Shown piece after piece: positions 11,623 through 23,757 of a stretch of 64,000 bases of DNA. The notes beneath the pieces are model-generated. The model had not been told where the DNA came from, ran no database searches, and worked only from the letters and a program-made list of their open reading frames with translations. The translations under genes and the position numbers were made by a program. The stretch comes from Morchella semilibera (lineage: Eukaryota > Ascomycota > Pezizomycetes > Pezizales > Morchellaceae). Each line of letters begins with the position of its first letter. The first letter of the stretch is position 1. Location: positions 248,001-312,000 of the forward strand of contig WBVU01000015.1 in assembly GCA_009192285.1 (NCBI GenBank), written 5' to 3'.

Positions 11623-13121
11623 ATGCCACCACCAAACATGACACCAGGCCGCGCAGGGAACCTGACAAAGGAGGAGGAAGCAAAGCTCAAAGAGCTCTGG
11701 ACCGCCACGCTCACCGTCTTTGGCGTCGCGCCCCCGGCCTCCGCGTCGCCGTCGCCCCCATCCAGCACACCCACCACCACACCCCCGCCGCCGGAGTCGC
11801 CCGAGAAGAAAAAGAAGCTGGGCCGCTTCCTGTCGCGCAGGGGCAAGCCGGACTCGGAGAAGGCAACGGAGAAGGGCAAGGAGAAGGAAAAGTCCGCGGA
11901 GGAACAGCAGGAGGATAAGTATGGGCAGACGAAGGAGTTTAGGGCCGCGCTGGCGAGCCAGACTCCCGCCGAGCTGAGAGACGCGTTTTGGGGAATGGTG
12001 AAGCATGATAACCCCGATGGGCTGCTGTTGAGGTTTTTGAGGGCGAGGAAGTGGGATGTGGAGAGGGCGCTCGTCATGATGGTGGCCACGATGGGGTGGA
12101 GGAGTAAGGAGATGGATGTAGGTTCTTTTTCTTCCCCCCCCCCCCCCCCGACTCCCGCTCTGGCGGCTTGTGCTAATTGCGCGCGTGTAGTTCCAGGAGG
12201 TTATATCAAAGGGCGAGGCGGCATATGCGGCGTCGCCGGATCAGGGATTCATCAAGCAGCTGAGGATGGGCAAGTCGTTTCTTCACGGGACAGATAAAGA
12301 GGGACGACCAATCTGTGTGGTCCGCGTTAGGCTGCACAAACAGGCCGACCAGAGCGAAGAGGCGCTGGAAAAGTATACAGTGTACATCATGGAGACGGCG
12401 CGCCTGATGCTGCGGGATCCCGTTGACACCGCCGCGGTCGTCTTTGACATGACCGGCTTCAGCATGGCGAATATGGTACGCCTCTCCCTTCTACTATTTG
12501 CATTGTCCCTGACTAACACGTGACGGCCAGGACTACGCCCCCGTAAAATACCTAATCAAGTGCTTTGAAGCGCACTACCCCGAATCGCTCGGCGTCTGCC
12601 TCGTCCACAAGGCCCCCTGGATCTTCCAGTCCATCTGGTCCATCATCCGCGGCTGGCTCGACCCCGTCGTCGCCTCAAAGATCCACTTTACAAAGTCCGT
12701 CGAGGACATGGAGGCCTACATCCCGCGCTCAAACATCCTCAAGGAGCTCGGCGGCGACGACGACTGGGAGTACGAGTACATCGAGCCCGTCCCCGGCGAG
12801 AACGACAAGATGGAGAAGGGCAAGGCGGAGCGCGACGCGCTGCTGCGCAAGCGGGAGGCCATGGTCAAGGAGTTTGAGGACCTGACAAAGAGGTGGATCG
12901 CCGGAGAGGAGAATGGGGGGGAGAGAGCGAGGGTGGCGGAGGCCCTGAGGAGGGGGTACTGGCAGCTCGATGGGTATGTCAGGGCGAGGACGGTGTATGA
13001 TCGGACGGGGGTGCTGGGCCAGGATGGCAGCTTGGCGATGTATAAGTATAGGGAGAAGGGGAAGGCGGTGGCTGCGGGGGGGAAGGTGGCGCCGAGCGCT
13101 GCGTTCAATGAGATTGATTGA
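11623..13121 (+). CDS. CSR1: CSR1/SFH2-like Sec14 phosphatidylinositol transfer protein
   Basis: A Sec14-superfamily lipid-transfer protein, closest by eye to yeast Csr1/Sfh2 (phosphatidylinositol/squalene transfer, lipid homeostasis). Exons 11623-12117, 12191-12475 and 12531-13121 are in phase and give 456 residues. The N-terminus is low-complexity (Pro/Ser/Thr, then a Lys/Glu-rich stretch). A CRAL-TRIO-N block, LLLRFLRARKWDVERALVMM, precedes the lipid-binding lobe: DKEGRPICVVRVRLH, then AAVVFDMTGFSMANMDYAPV, FEAHYPESLGVCLVHKAPW, and WLDPVVASKIHFTKS. This matches the Csr1 subfamily block by block. A basic and acidic C-terminal extension of about 150 residues follows. Intron 1 has a 16-C run (12134-12149). 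The ATG at 11623 is the first in frame; upstream frame is poly-Glu and UTR-like. Confidence 0.88.
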
Positions 13122-13771
13122 ACGCGCGCGCGTAGGGGGGGGGGGGGGTGTTGGGTTTGGTAGATATGTAATTAGTAGCTGGGATTTTCTTTCTTTTTGT
13201 GTTTATGGATTCCTTTTTTTTTCTTCTTTTCTTCTCAGAGGACTTTTTTCTTCTTCGTGGATCCTTTCTGGAGTTAGTATGAGTGGCGTGGCGGTGGTGA
13301 TACTTATTCTACATAGAGGGATGGCTTCTTCTTTTGCTTTTGCTTTTGCTCTTTCTTTTGATAAATGGCGTGAGGTCTGCTTGGTTATTGGGAGAAAGGG
13401 GGCTGTAGGTAACTATATATATACCATACATTACATTACACTACATACAAATACCGACATGATGTTGCAAATACATCACATACCGGTCACAGGCCATCAC
13501 TCGCAGACAAAATACAAGATGGGAGGCCCAGAGTGATGCAGTCGTACGCGGGTATCCACAGCCCCAGTAGTAGGGTACAATCCCACCGCCTCTTATCTGC
13601 TGTGTACAAATCCCTGCCTGCCTCGGGAGCGGGGGCGGGGGCCGGAGACATGCAGCCGGTCTTGGCCCGGCCCCTCATATCGCAACTCTACCGAACGTCA
13701 CTACTTTACTATTCACACCCCACCAACTATTAACCAACTACTAACCACCCAACACCAAACAAACAACCAAA
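13122..13771. other. Intergenic region between CSR1-like and HNT1 genes
   Basis: The 3' UTR of the CSR1-like gene begins with a 14-G run (13135-13148) and T-rich sequence. It is followed by the promoter and 5' leader of the HIT gene, whose last 60 bases are CAA/CCA-rich. No additional gene is seen. Confidence 0.55.
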
Positions 13772-14351
13772 ATGTCCACTGCCGCCTGCCTCTTCTGCCG
13801 CATCATCCGCGGCGAGATCCCCTCCTTCAAGGTCTCCCCCCCTTCCTCTCCACACACACACACACTGACACCCCCATCCAGCTCCTCGAGACAGAAAAGA
13901 TATTCGCCTTCCTGGACATCCAGCCGCTGTCGCGCGGCCACTGCGTACCCCCCCCCCCCACCTCTCCCCCTTCCCCTACGCCCAGACGCTAACAGCGGGC
14001 GGTGTAGCTAGTGATCCCAAAGACGCACGGCGAGCGCCTACACGACGTGCCGGACGAGGAGCTCGCGGAGCTGCTCCCGGCCGCGAAGCGCCTGGCCGTG
14101 GCGACGGGCGCGGCCGATTATAACATCTTGCAGAATAATGGTGCTGTTGCGCATCAGGTTGTTGGGCATGTGCATGTGCATATGGTGAGTCTTGTCCGGG
14201 GAGGGGGTGGGGAGGGTGAGCTAACGGGTGTGGGGTGGGGTAGATTCCGAAGCCGAATGAGAAGGAGGGGTTGATTGTGGGGTGGCCGGCGAAGGCGACG
14301 GATATGGATGCGCTCAAGGCGCTCCATGAGAGTGTTAAGGCGAAGATGTAA
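13772..14351 (+). CDS. HNT1: HIT-family nucleoside phosphoramidase (HNT1-like)
   Basis: A histidine-triad protein of the HINT branch, which hydrolyses AMP-lysine and other adenosine phosphoramidates. Four exons, 13772-13831, 13882-13944, 14008-14184 and 14244-14351, join in phase 0 each time to 135 residues, the usual HINT size. It starts CLFCRIIRGEIPSFK, continues EKIFAFLDIQPLSRGHCLVI and YNILQNNGAVAHQVVGH, and has the histidine triad H95-V-H97-V-H99 directly before MIPKP. The catalytic histidine and the upstream Asn/Gln pocket residues are present. Introns are C-rich (CCCCCCC runs), which may make splice-site calling error-prone, but phase and homology agree. GC3 is high, like the preceding genes. 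Confidence 0.93.
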
Positions 14352-14879
14352 GTGTGGGACTCGGGGCTAGAAGCTACTATGTATGTAGCTTCGGAAACTC
14401 AATTTTTTTAAGAGATGGACTAAAGTTTTAGTTGTGGGCTCTGGCTGGGTAACATCTATTTTTTTGCTAACCAACTAGTTTGAAATGGGCCGTGATAAAA
14501 AAAACAATAAACTTTTGGCAAATGATAAAAACCCATTTTCCCAGTGATAACCCGCTCTATGGTCACCACCGAATACAACCACACCTCCCCTCCTCCTCTA
14601 ACTGTGACCCCCAATGCTCAGTTTCCCATTATATCTGCACACAGAGTTAGTACTTGGGGTCAAAGTTTTTCGGTTCGAACGGGTAGGAAGCTTACCGGAT
14701 AGAAAAGATCCTGTTCCCCTCAGCCGCTACAGAGGGTCTGAACGAACTACGACGCTCAAAGCTTCGCAGGAAAGAGACTCCGGCGTTGCCATGCATGCGA
14801 GATACCTGGGAAGGCCTGCGGGGTCTGGAACCAAAGGCTTCAAGTAGAAGCCTAATTTTGTGTTAAAAGTCGGCACTGC
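14352..14879. other. Convergent 3' region between HNT1 and the 691-residue gene
   Basis: About 530 bases between converging stops. It contains T- and A-rich tracts near 14405 and 14500 that suit poly(A) sites. No gene is seen; one 77-codon frame has no recognisable content. Confidence 0.5.
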
Positions 14880-17019
14880 TCAGGTGCTGCTGGTTCTCGT
14901 CGGCGTGAGCGAGTCCATGTAGCTTCCAGTCTCATTCCTGGCCCTGAGCCTATTCTCCCCGGTGCTCACATAACACACGGCATTACGTCTAGTTTTCTGT
15001 GTTCGCTTCCTGATCATTACCCCCACCGCCTCCTCCACCGCCTCCACCTGCCTCTCTAGTGAGATTTCTGTATGGTAGTCTACGCCGGAATCACCGCTCC
15101 CGGTATCCGCTAGGACCCTAAACACTCTCCTCTGCAGGTTCCTCATTTCGCCCACCATGGTCTCGAACTCCAAGTGGATATTCTCAACATATCCCCTCGC
15201 CTTCTCCTCGTAGCTTCCAACCGCTGTCAGAAGTGCCTGGCTTTCTCGTATCTTGGCCTTTCGCACGACACTGGCGCTGGGGATTTCCCAGCCAATCCTG
15301 GCCCATGGGGAGTCCTCTTGCCTTTCAATGGCGACAAACTCCCGCACTATCTCGTCGTAGATGAGGTGGTGTTGTTGGCAGAGCGCGTCGAGTGAGGTTG
15401 CGATGGACTCTCCGGAGGATATTAAAGCTTTGAGACTCGCGTCTAGGAGGTGTGCTGTCTTCTTGTAGTTTTCTTGTAGTGGGAGGGTAGCGTGTTCGGT
15501 GTTTGCCTTCTTCGGCATGAATGGTATACTGATGTATCGTCCTCGCTGCTGCAACTCAGAGAACTCCCCTAAAAACTCGCGATTTACTCCTAGGAGCCTA
15601 GTTTGGAATAAGAGTTAGCCTATATTATCGATACTAGCGGTTTATGCGTTGAGGAACCTACTGGTCGAATATTTCTCCAACATTAATCTCAAATGCCTGC
15701 AGAGCACTCACACCCTGCCGTGCATCTGCGGAAAAACGGTCTAGTTTTCCTCCTAGTGTTTCACTGCAGGTCAAATCACTATGTTTAACAACTGTGCCGA
15801 GATCATTGACAATCATTTCCCCTTCCTTCAGCAGGCGTGCGAGTGCCGACCCGCCGGTTGCGCTCTCGATAACATTTTCAAGTGCTATTTCTATTGACAT
15901 CAGAGTAGGAAAATCGATAGAAGACGAATGTGATGGGTAAGTAGTTTTGTATTGATTGATAGCTGTAAAATATGGAGTAGAAATAACTGAAAATAGCGCC
16001 AGAATAGCGCCACTGGCAATAAGTAATACAAGAAAGGCCGCCTTTCCAAGTCCAAAGAGGCAACCTAGACGGAAGACAGTTTGATTTGCGCCCTTTGGAA
16101 GCACCATCTCTAGGCTTGTTTTATGCTCTAGCTCCAGCCCGGGGAAACCAAGAGTCGATGTTTTCTGGGTGGGGATCTGGGGTGGGTCATCTATTTTGGG
16201 TTTTGAGTTACGGCCTAAGGGGAAGTACGAAGAATCAGATATCTTTCTATTACGGAATTCTAGGGCTGGGGGAGACGAACCCCTATTACGCTTAGACTCG
16301 AATAGACTTGTGAAGCTTGGAATACCACTTGTCTTCCTGCTGGGCACCTCTGGGCGAGTTTTCCTCTTCTCTTTCTTATAAGCAAACGGGGAGATGATTG
16401 GCATATCGTCTGGGGAGCTTGGAGAGGATTCAGGTGTTGAATGGTATGAAGGAGCAGGAGAAGAAGTCGGTTCCGATATATACACATTGTTCAAAGGTGC
16501 TACAACGGTTCTTTGAGAGTCATCATTTTGGGGCCTTCTTTTCTCCAAAGAAAGCCTGTCCCTTCCGCCATATGAGAGGAGAAACTGAGCAGTTATTGGA
16601 AAGGGCAACTGCGGGTTTGGTTGGAAGGTTGGCAAGCCGTTGGATTTGATCCCTTGTGGGAATTCCTGGAGTTTCATCTTTTCCCGCTTTGCCTGCTGCT
16701 CTGCGAGCCACTGGGCTCTCCGTTCGTAGATTGGGACACGGTTGTATTCTGTTAGGACCTCAAACTCTGTTGATTGCTCCCCACTGGATAGCTGTTCCCA
16801 CTCAGCGGAATCACTGTATGGTGTAGTTGGGGTAGAGGAGGAAGGAGACTCATATGTATCTTCCTCGAGTTGGTTCAAATCAAGCACAAGGTCTTCTGTA
16901 GTCTGTGCAGTCTCCATGGTGACACTAAGGTCTTCTTGTTTTTTATTTATTGGGTTGATGTTGTGGGGATCTTTTCCCGGGAGTGAGTTGTCTTGAGGTT
17001 CTTCTATTTGGTTGGGCAT
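14880..17019 (-). CDS. Fungal single-pass membrane protein of unknown function
   Basis: I do not recognise a named family. Two exons, 15662-17019 and 15597-14880, join in phase (donor CCA/GTAGGT, acceptor ACTAG) to give 691 residues. Residues 1-300 are disordered and rich in Ser, Pro and Thr, with acid patches (LDLNQLEEDTYESPSSSTPT) and basic clusters (KKEKRKTRPE). One clear membrane helix lies at 327-347 (AAFLVLLIASGAILALFSVIS). The C-terminal ~340 residues look helical and probably coiled-coil (SADARQGVSALQAFEINVGE, HLLDASLKALISSGESIATS, VENIHLEFETMVGEMRNLQR), ending in a basic tail. The layout suggests a membrane-anchored protein with a long helical domain and a disordered domain on the other side. 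Many fungi have such proteins of unknown role. The open frame and clean intron make the gene real; function is open. Confidence 0.82.
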
Positions 17020-19293
17020 GGGTTGTTTGATTTGATCGTTTTAGTGGTTTGTTCGAGTTTAGAGTTTAGAGCTATAGAGCTAGACGGCCGGAAATGCTTT
17101 AAAGTTCTGCTAACGAAAATCGCTGGGTGAATGGGAACAAAGAAAACAAGAGATCGGACAGTGACACGTATTTATCTATTCTGTACAGCGGAATCGAAGT
17201 ACACTACATATTTTACGGGCGTTCACAAATCCAACCAAAGTACCAGCTATCACGCGCTTGTATGTCATCCACCGATGTCACTACATACTTGAATATGAGT
17301 CTCTCTGTTCATATTTTAAGTGGCATCGGGCGCCCTTATAACCGCAGAGATTCTATGACGTTCTAAGTCTCGTGTTTGGTATAGCTGTTTGGCTGGTGGC
17401 TGTGATTCATACAAAAGTAAGAATAAAACCAAGCTGACACGGCCGCTATTTGAATAGAGAGAAACCGTGAACAGAGTAATCTCTTGTTCGTAAATGTTGT
17501 TGTGGCTGAGTAGGGCTCGTGAGTTGAGGTTAGTCACACATGCTGGCACGTGCCAAAGTTGTCAACACCTGGTCGCCCACCGAGATCCAAACCCTACCCC
17601 TGGTGATCAACACCAGAACCAGGAATTCACATCGTGAAAAGGATTCACGGAAATAGGACCCGCACTCATAAAGCCACACGTTGTATGACCAATATGGCCG
17701 TAGTTGGGCCTCGAGCCGCAGCCGTAAATGTACTGGGACTGCCTGTAGTAAGTCCAAGTCTGCCCGCAACCTTGGCAGGCCTGGTCCTCAGGTTTGTATC
17801 TGGCACAACGTTCCTCGTCTGAGAGGGGTAATTTTGATTCCAGGGCATCTCTAGAACTACAGGGCCGGGCGACTAGATATATAAGGAGAGGTTTCCCCAG
17901 TTTATTCTTTCCCTAATAATATTCGTAGGGTTGCTTGCTATTAATCCTACTCGCCGTTTCGTTATCATACCATAATTGTAGGAATTTAGGAATTCGGCTT
18001 TCTAATCGAAAATATAATTTTTATCTAAAGTCAGAATTATTTAGTTATTAATTCGTGATTATTAATACACGATTATTAACCATGCTTACTAATTTCCTGA
18101 TGGAGGGTACAGGGGAGGGGAATAAGTTGGCGTACTGTACGCCGAATTATGTCCCTCTACCCCTGTCAACATACAAAGTACCTTTATTACAGTCGAGTTG
18201 TCCTAGGAAAAAAGTGGGCGAGGTGCCCTCTTTAAATAACAGGCCTGCCGATCTGCACCCACACCTTCATCTAGCAGATCCTTTCACTGGTAACTTCGCC
18301 CCCAAGAGATACTTACCCGGGTAACGCTCCTAAAATCGCGACCGTGAACCTACGTAGTGATAATAGTTCTAGGGGTACTTAATATCAAGAAAACGTACCA
18401 AAGAACACCAAGCTTTGGCTGTATCAGTCTTGTGAACCGGCCTCAGTACTTGCTCATGAGCACTACTATAAGGGTTTTGGGGTCTGATAGACCAGGTGTT
18501 TCCATCTTCTGTGGGTCGCTCCAAAACGGGTTACCGCGTTGACAGTTTAAAGCGTCGAGGAGTTCACTGAATTCATATGTGATAAGGGAGGGGAGCGGGC
18601 CCTTTAAACACAGTGGGGTTGAGGGTAAGTGATTTGGATGGGTTGTTACCCGGCACTCCCACCACACGTATATAATCATAGGAAATCACGGGACGAGCCT
18701 ACATTCCCCCAAAAAATATGTCGTTGATCCTCTCAGCTCAATAAGCAAATACTTTTAGGGTCCTTATATTAAAAAATTGTTCATGATTTTCCACCTCCAA
18801 TAATCCATGCTACGATAAAAAGAGCAGCGCCTCCACATAAGAGGCGGCAGGTACGTGACCCAATTGTTGCTAGGGATTCTCTTTAATAGGTCGTTTTGAC
18901 ATGTATCAGTATTTAGCGGCGTGGTACATGGGACCTACTACATGTGGCTGCAGTTATAGGTTCCACTAATCAATCTCATGCTATTAATTTTAATCACAAC
19001 CCTCGGACGAATACATGTGATACCCGGGATTTGTATCATGAAGCAGTTAGGGGCCAACTAAACGGTATATGGCGAGTTTAGTAAGAAAGATCCAATTTTC
19101 TGAAGGAAACGAAATTAAGATTGTACGGAAATATACTGGAACAATAGCCATAAAACTCAAAAATGGAGAATATAGAAATAGGAAGGAGCAGCAAATCAAC
19201 CAGCCCAGAACTCTCCAGAGATATGTAGTTAGATACAGTAAGGGCTTCAAGTAGCAGTGCTTTCCTTATATACAAGTTAGGAAAGCACGCTAT
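17020..19293. other. Gene-poor AT-rich region
   Basis: About 2.3 kb with no supported gene. It contains the promoter of the 691-residue gene at the left. Around 17990-18080 it is very AT-rich, with a short direct repeat (CGATTATTAA-like) near 18052-18080. Variants of the ACATGT motif occur at about 18900, 18946 and 19012. A 61-codon frame at 19069-19254 (+) is Lys/Arg-rich but matches nothing I know. Confidence 0.5.
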
Positions 19294-20840
19294 TCAAGGA
19301 GGCCTGATCATACGTTCTACTGCTGTAGTCCACAGTTCTAGAAATGGGTCTAGAAATTTGCATAGGGGTGAGACCTGCATCTCGTTTTGGAGAAACTCGT
19401 CTATGAGTTTCATCACCGGCCCATAAAACCATGTAGATGGTTGGAGGACATCCCAATCCAGAGCTTGAAACTCCGAAACCCCTTCAAAGAAAAAGGGGTC
19501 AAGATCATCTGGTGGCTCGTCTACTATCACTGAAGTATCATCAAGAGTATCTCCAAACATGAGAATCTCGGACGGTTTAATCTGCCATACGCGGCGTAGT
19601 TGTTGTCGTTCATGGTGGAGATTCTCCGGTGATTCCTACGTGCCCTCTGAGTACGGCGAGCTAGGGTCGCTGCTCTCGCGTCGCGTTCCGTTCGCCAGTG
19701 CGCGATCGCGAAATCCCAATGCATATCGGTTGTGAAAGGCATATCCGCTCCTCTTAAACCCCTGAGATCCTCATCCCAATCGCCCGAGGCCGAGGCTGGC
19801 AGCATTGATATCTTTGACCGCAAAGCTATAGGGCAGAAACATAGACGTCTCCCAATCTATTATCGCATTGATATCCGGCGAGTTGTTGCGGCACATTATG
19901 TTGAACCCATGGTGTAGATCGCCATGGTCAAAACAGAAAGGAAAAGTAGCGCCGGGCGCATCTAATTCTTCCCATCTCTCCGCGGAACTTTCTCGTTTCA
20001 TATGCCTGAGCGCGGGTATCGGATATGATTGGAGAAACCTTCCGGGTTCCAATCGAAGACAGACCGAAACCTGGTCATAATATAGGTTAAAAAAGTTTCG
20101 TCTAAGGCGCCTTCCCAGTAAACTGTTTCTCTTTCTATTCCTGCCTGACACCATTCCTGTTCGCTAGCGACGGGGTCCGTGTGGAGATAAAATTTCGGAT
20201 CCATAAAGCCCTCAAATTCAGCTCCCATTGAACGGTGGCCTATGGCATGATATGGCATGCGACCAAGAGCCCCATCCGGCGTCATCCCACCGATCCGGTT
20301 CGAGCGTATTTGCATCATTGATAGGCGAAACAGGGCAAGCTGGCGCACAAATCTCCGTTTCTCCCTGACAGTCCAGCCTAGACAACCAGTTTCCCGATTA
20401 GTTGCGCGATAATTTGACCCAAATATATATTCCGAGGCTATATAGACATGCTGTGCTGTAGCTGTCCCATCCGTTGGATATTCGGTGAAGTTGTCATAGA
20501 CCTGCGGAATATGACAATGTTGGTGCCTACCGTCCTGGCCCCACTGTGCGGCTTGAAGCATACCGCCGACTTCGTTGGCTCTCCGATGGAGGTTCCTAAG
20601 CCGCGGCCCAATGCCTTTGTAGATGAAGACGCCTTCGCCGAACTTGCCGTCGCCATGGGTGGCGGGTCCGGGGAGACGATAAGCATATATTTGTCGTCCC
20701 TCATGAGTTGCGCCCATCATATTTTCCCCATCTCGGAAAATAAGGTCCTGATAGCCCTCTCCAAGCCTGATAAACAGAGCGGGGACCTCCGTCATCATAT
20801 CTATGGGTACGCGTATTTCTTTGTTGGGATCTTGGTTCAT
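19294..20840 (-). pseudogene. APH/choline-kinase-fold phosphotransferase gene, frame-disrupted
   Basis: A member of the fungal 'phosphotransferase enzyme family' (aminoglycoside-phosphotransferase kinase fold). The start is MNQDPNKEIRVPIDMMTEVP at 20840. The kinase catalytic loop reads FCFDHGDLHHGFN (HxDxxxxN signature) and the metal-binding segment reads INAIIDWETS, so catalytic residues are intact. The coding sequence spreads over all three frames. It shifts near 20011-20017 (after SNHIRYP, resuming ALRHMKRESS), again between about 19790 and 19823 (resuming GDWDEDLRGLRGADMPF), and again near 19561-19573 (resuming EILMFGDTLDDTS). No GT-AG intron of plausible size fits these breaks. It therefore reads as a young pseudogene, or a gene with three sequence errors. 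The intact length would be about 500 residues. Such kinase genes are often multicopy and fast-evolving in fungi; the substrate is unknown. Confidence 0.72.
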
Positions 20841-22040
20841 GTTGTTTTTTCCTTTTGACCTTTTCTTTTACTCGGTATTGTTAGCTGTCGGTGTTATTTA
20901 TAATGCTGTAAGCTAGATTGCAGTTAAGAAGGGTGGACAAGCTTGTACTAGATGCAAAGATTTTTTGCTATAGAATATGATTACGACCCTAAAGTGATGG
21001 GCCGTGTGATCTCAGTGTGTATATATATATATATCGTTTTCCCGCCGAGCTTGCTATTCTTTGTCCTCCTGGTCTAATACGCGGGGCTGCATTGTAATAA
21101 TTGAGGAAGCTCTTGGCAGTACAATAAATCTGGTAGAACAGGTCTTTGTTAGACTCGTGCGCACCTCTGACATTTTGGCCCTTTGTGCTTGCCCCCCCCC
21201 CCCGGGGCTATTCTAGTACCTAGGTAGTGTAATGGCCGTTGAGTCCGGTTAGGCCTTGCACTGATCTGAGAGCTTCCTCTTCTCCTCTCAAAAAGCCTGA
21301 GGCATTGAAGCTCCCTCAAAGGATTAATTCAAAGGCTGATGGTTTCAAACAGTAAGAACTCTACTAGCTAGGTGTCCCTGACTAGGCTAATGAAAACAAC
21401 AGGGCCGCATAGCTGTTTATATAACCAAGTTAGCCAATTATTCTGCACAGCACTCGTTAAAGGGATAATCGATGCACTTCTACTTACTTCGGCGTAGAAA
21501 GCTGTGTGATTACATATCGGTTATAGCGCGGTGATTCCGGAGATAGAGGATTTGTCGAGATGCAAAGCATGCACAGCTATGAGGTACATGGAGGTACCTG
21601 CATGTATGTGTTAGTTAGTAGAAGTCCTGGGCTATTGCTGATAAATCAGCGGGCGGGGGCAGGTCTCTCGGTTACAGTCTTTCGTTCTTCTTCTTCCCTG
21701 CACCAAGGCGGGTAAATTAAACAAGCTCTCTTATCGTTATGGCGTAATGGGGTGACGATGTCGAGGGAGTTCGACTCGTGATAGGGCAGTTACCCAATAT
21801 GGATATTCGTCCAACTAGAGAAGAGTAGAGCACTGAGCTGAGCATCTTACTACTGTCTCGCGACTTATCACCCCAGTGCTTCCCTGCGGATTTATATAGA
21901 GTACTCAGGACCTGTAGACTGATCCCCCCCCATATATATAAGATATAACTTGCAGTTCCCGCTTCAATAGAATAGAATAAGAAGTAGTTACTCTGCACAA
22001 TTCCCTCTCTATATCTAATATACACAACATATCCGTGACA
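20841..22040. other. Intergenic region upstream of the oxidoreductase gene
   Basis: About 1.2 kb of noncoding DNA forming the promoters of the divergent kinase-fold and oxidoreductase genes. It contains a (TA)n tract near 21021-21033 and a poly-C/poly-G junction near 21190-21206. No gene or RNA is recognised. Confidence 0.5.
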
Positions 22041-23297
22041 ATGACCAGCACCACGAAAATTCCCACCTCCTCCCTCGCCCTCACCTTCACAACCCCCAGC
22101 TCAACCCCTCAAGTCGTCTCGCAGCCTCTCCCCTCCCCGCTCCCTCCAACCTCCGTCCTCGTCCGCGTTCACGCCGCCGCCCTCAACCCATGCGACACGC
22201 AGATGCTCCACTGGCCGCTCCTGCGCCTCAAGGGCTCGGGCGAAAAGGGCCTGGGCCGCGACTACTCTGGGGTCATTGTTGCCGTGGGCGCAGACTGTAA
22301 GGAGTGGAAGGTGGGCGATGAGGTTTTTGGCCTGTTCTTCAAGTTGGTAGGTACTTACATACATATACATAGGTGTAGATGACTGGTGGATTTTTTTTTG
22401 TTGTTATAAAAATTAAAAACGCCACAAGGGATTGTAGACAGATGCTGATAGATACAATGTGTGAGCGGGCTAGGGCGGCGAAGGCACAATCCGTGAATAC
22501 CTCGTCGTTGACCCAGCCACCAACCCTCTAGCACATAAGCCCGCATCCCTAACGCACGAGCAAGCCGCCTCCATCCCCCTCGTCTCCCTCACGGCCTTCA
22601 CCTGCCTCTCCTGGCTGCCCCCCGCCGCCTCCCCCTCCACCCCGCGTCAAGTGGTTGTCATTGGCGCAAGCGGCGGCACAGGCGTCTGGGTCACCCAATG
22701 TAACTAACTACCTTTTCTCCCACCCACCCCCTAAGCACCGGAACCGCTAACAGAAGCAACGCAGTGGCAAAGCACCACTACAACTGCACCGTCACCGCGG
22801 TCTGCTCCGGCAGGAACGCCCCATTCGTCACATCGCTGGGCGCAGACAGCGTGATCGACTACACGACGGTCTCCTCTCTCGCCGACGCGCTGCTGTCGCA
22901 GCGGCCCCACAACGGCTACGACCTCATTGTCGACTGCGTCGGCGGCACAAGCCTCTTTGGCGTATACACGGCGCTGCTGCACCGGCGCGGCGCGTACGTG
23001 ACGATCGTGGGCGATAAGACGTCGCGCATGGTCATGGGGGGCCCCCCAACGTATCTGAGCCATCCCGCGATGCTGTGGCGGCACCTGTGGGGGTGGGTTG
23101 TTGGGCCCAGGTATGCGTGTGTCGTTCTCGGGGAGAGGAGGGACTGGTTGGAGCTGGCGAGGGAGGAGGTGGTGAGTGGTAAGGTGAAGGTGGAGGTGCA
23201 GGAGGTGGTGGAGGGGGCGTTGGGGGAGGGGTGGAAGAAGGCATTTGCGGTGTTGGACGAAGGGAGAGTAAGGGGGAAGGTGGTTGTGAAGATTTAG
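22041..23297 (+). CDS. Quinone oxidoreductase-like MDR-family reductase
   Basis: A medium-chain dehydrogenase/reductase without catalytic-zinc ligands, in the NADPH:quinone-oxidoreductase group (relatives include RTN4IP1, Yim1 and Ast1). Exons 22041-22346, 22474-22699 and 22765-23297 join in phase to 354 residues. The GroES-like half has VRVHAAALNPCDTQM, KGLGRDYSGVIVAVG and WKVGDEVFGLF. The NAD(P)-binding half has the glycine motif VVVIGASGGTGVWVTQLAK (about 161-180), AVCSGRNAPFVTSLGADSVI (the family's dinucleotide-specificity strand and GAD motif) and YDLIVDCVGG. It ends with GEGWKKAFAVLDEGRVRGKV, the usual MDR C-terminal helix. Substrate cannot be told from sequence. GC3 is high. Its neighbours (a kinase-fold gene and SMC4) give no pathway hint. 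Confidence 0.9.
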
Positions 23298-23757
23298 GTA
23301 GTGAGGTGGGAATTAGGTTGTGAAACATGTAAAGGGCGAGTGATAGGTTATGGTGATGCGAGTGATGTCCTATGATGCGTGTTTATTCTTCCTTGTGTTT
23401 ATTTCCCATCTAGTAATCCAGCAGAACAATGATTGACCCACACCACCGCGAACAAAGCACACCGCGCGCAATGGTATAATCTCTTTGATGTCGTTTATTT
23501 TTCCTTTGTTCAAAGTCACTTTATTTTTTGTAAGAAAGAACCATTCATCACTCATTACACTTCTTCATTCTCATCATCATCACACCCGTCCCAAAAACCT
23601 AGAGGCAGCGCGGGGTATATCTTAGGGTTGACCTAGGCACATAAAGAAAAAGAAAAGAAAGGAGGAAAGAGAAAATAGACAATAATAACCCTGTACATGC
23701 CATGCCAATTAACAAGAAGAAAAAAAGGGAACAGATATGTTTTGCGGGGGAAGAGGG
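23298..23757. other. Convergent 3' region between reductase gene and SMC4
   Basis: 460 bases between converging stops. It is A/T-rich near 23640-23720 and CATCAT-rich near 23569-23580, consistent with 3' UTRs and poly(A) sites. No gene is seen. Confidence 0.5.

Noticed and set aside
14640-14700. tRNA gene suggested by GGTTCGAAC
   Set aside because: No A box at the right distance and no pairing T stem.
19294-23297. Secondary-metabolite or resistance gene cluster (kinase-fold gene next to a reductase)
   Set aside because: No synthase, transporter or regulator nearby; both families are common single genes in fungi.
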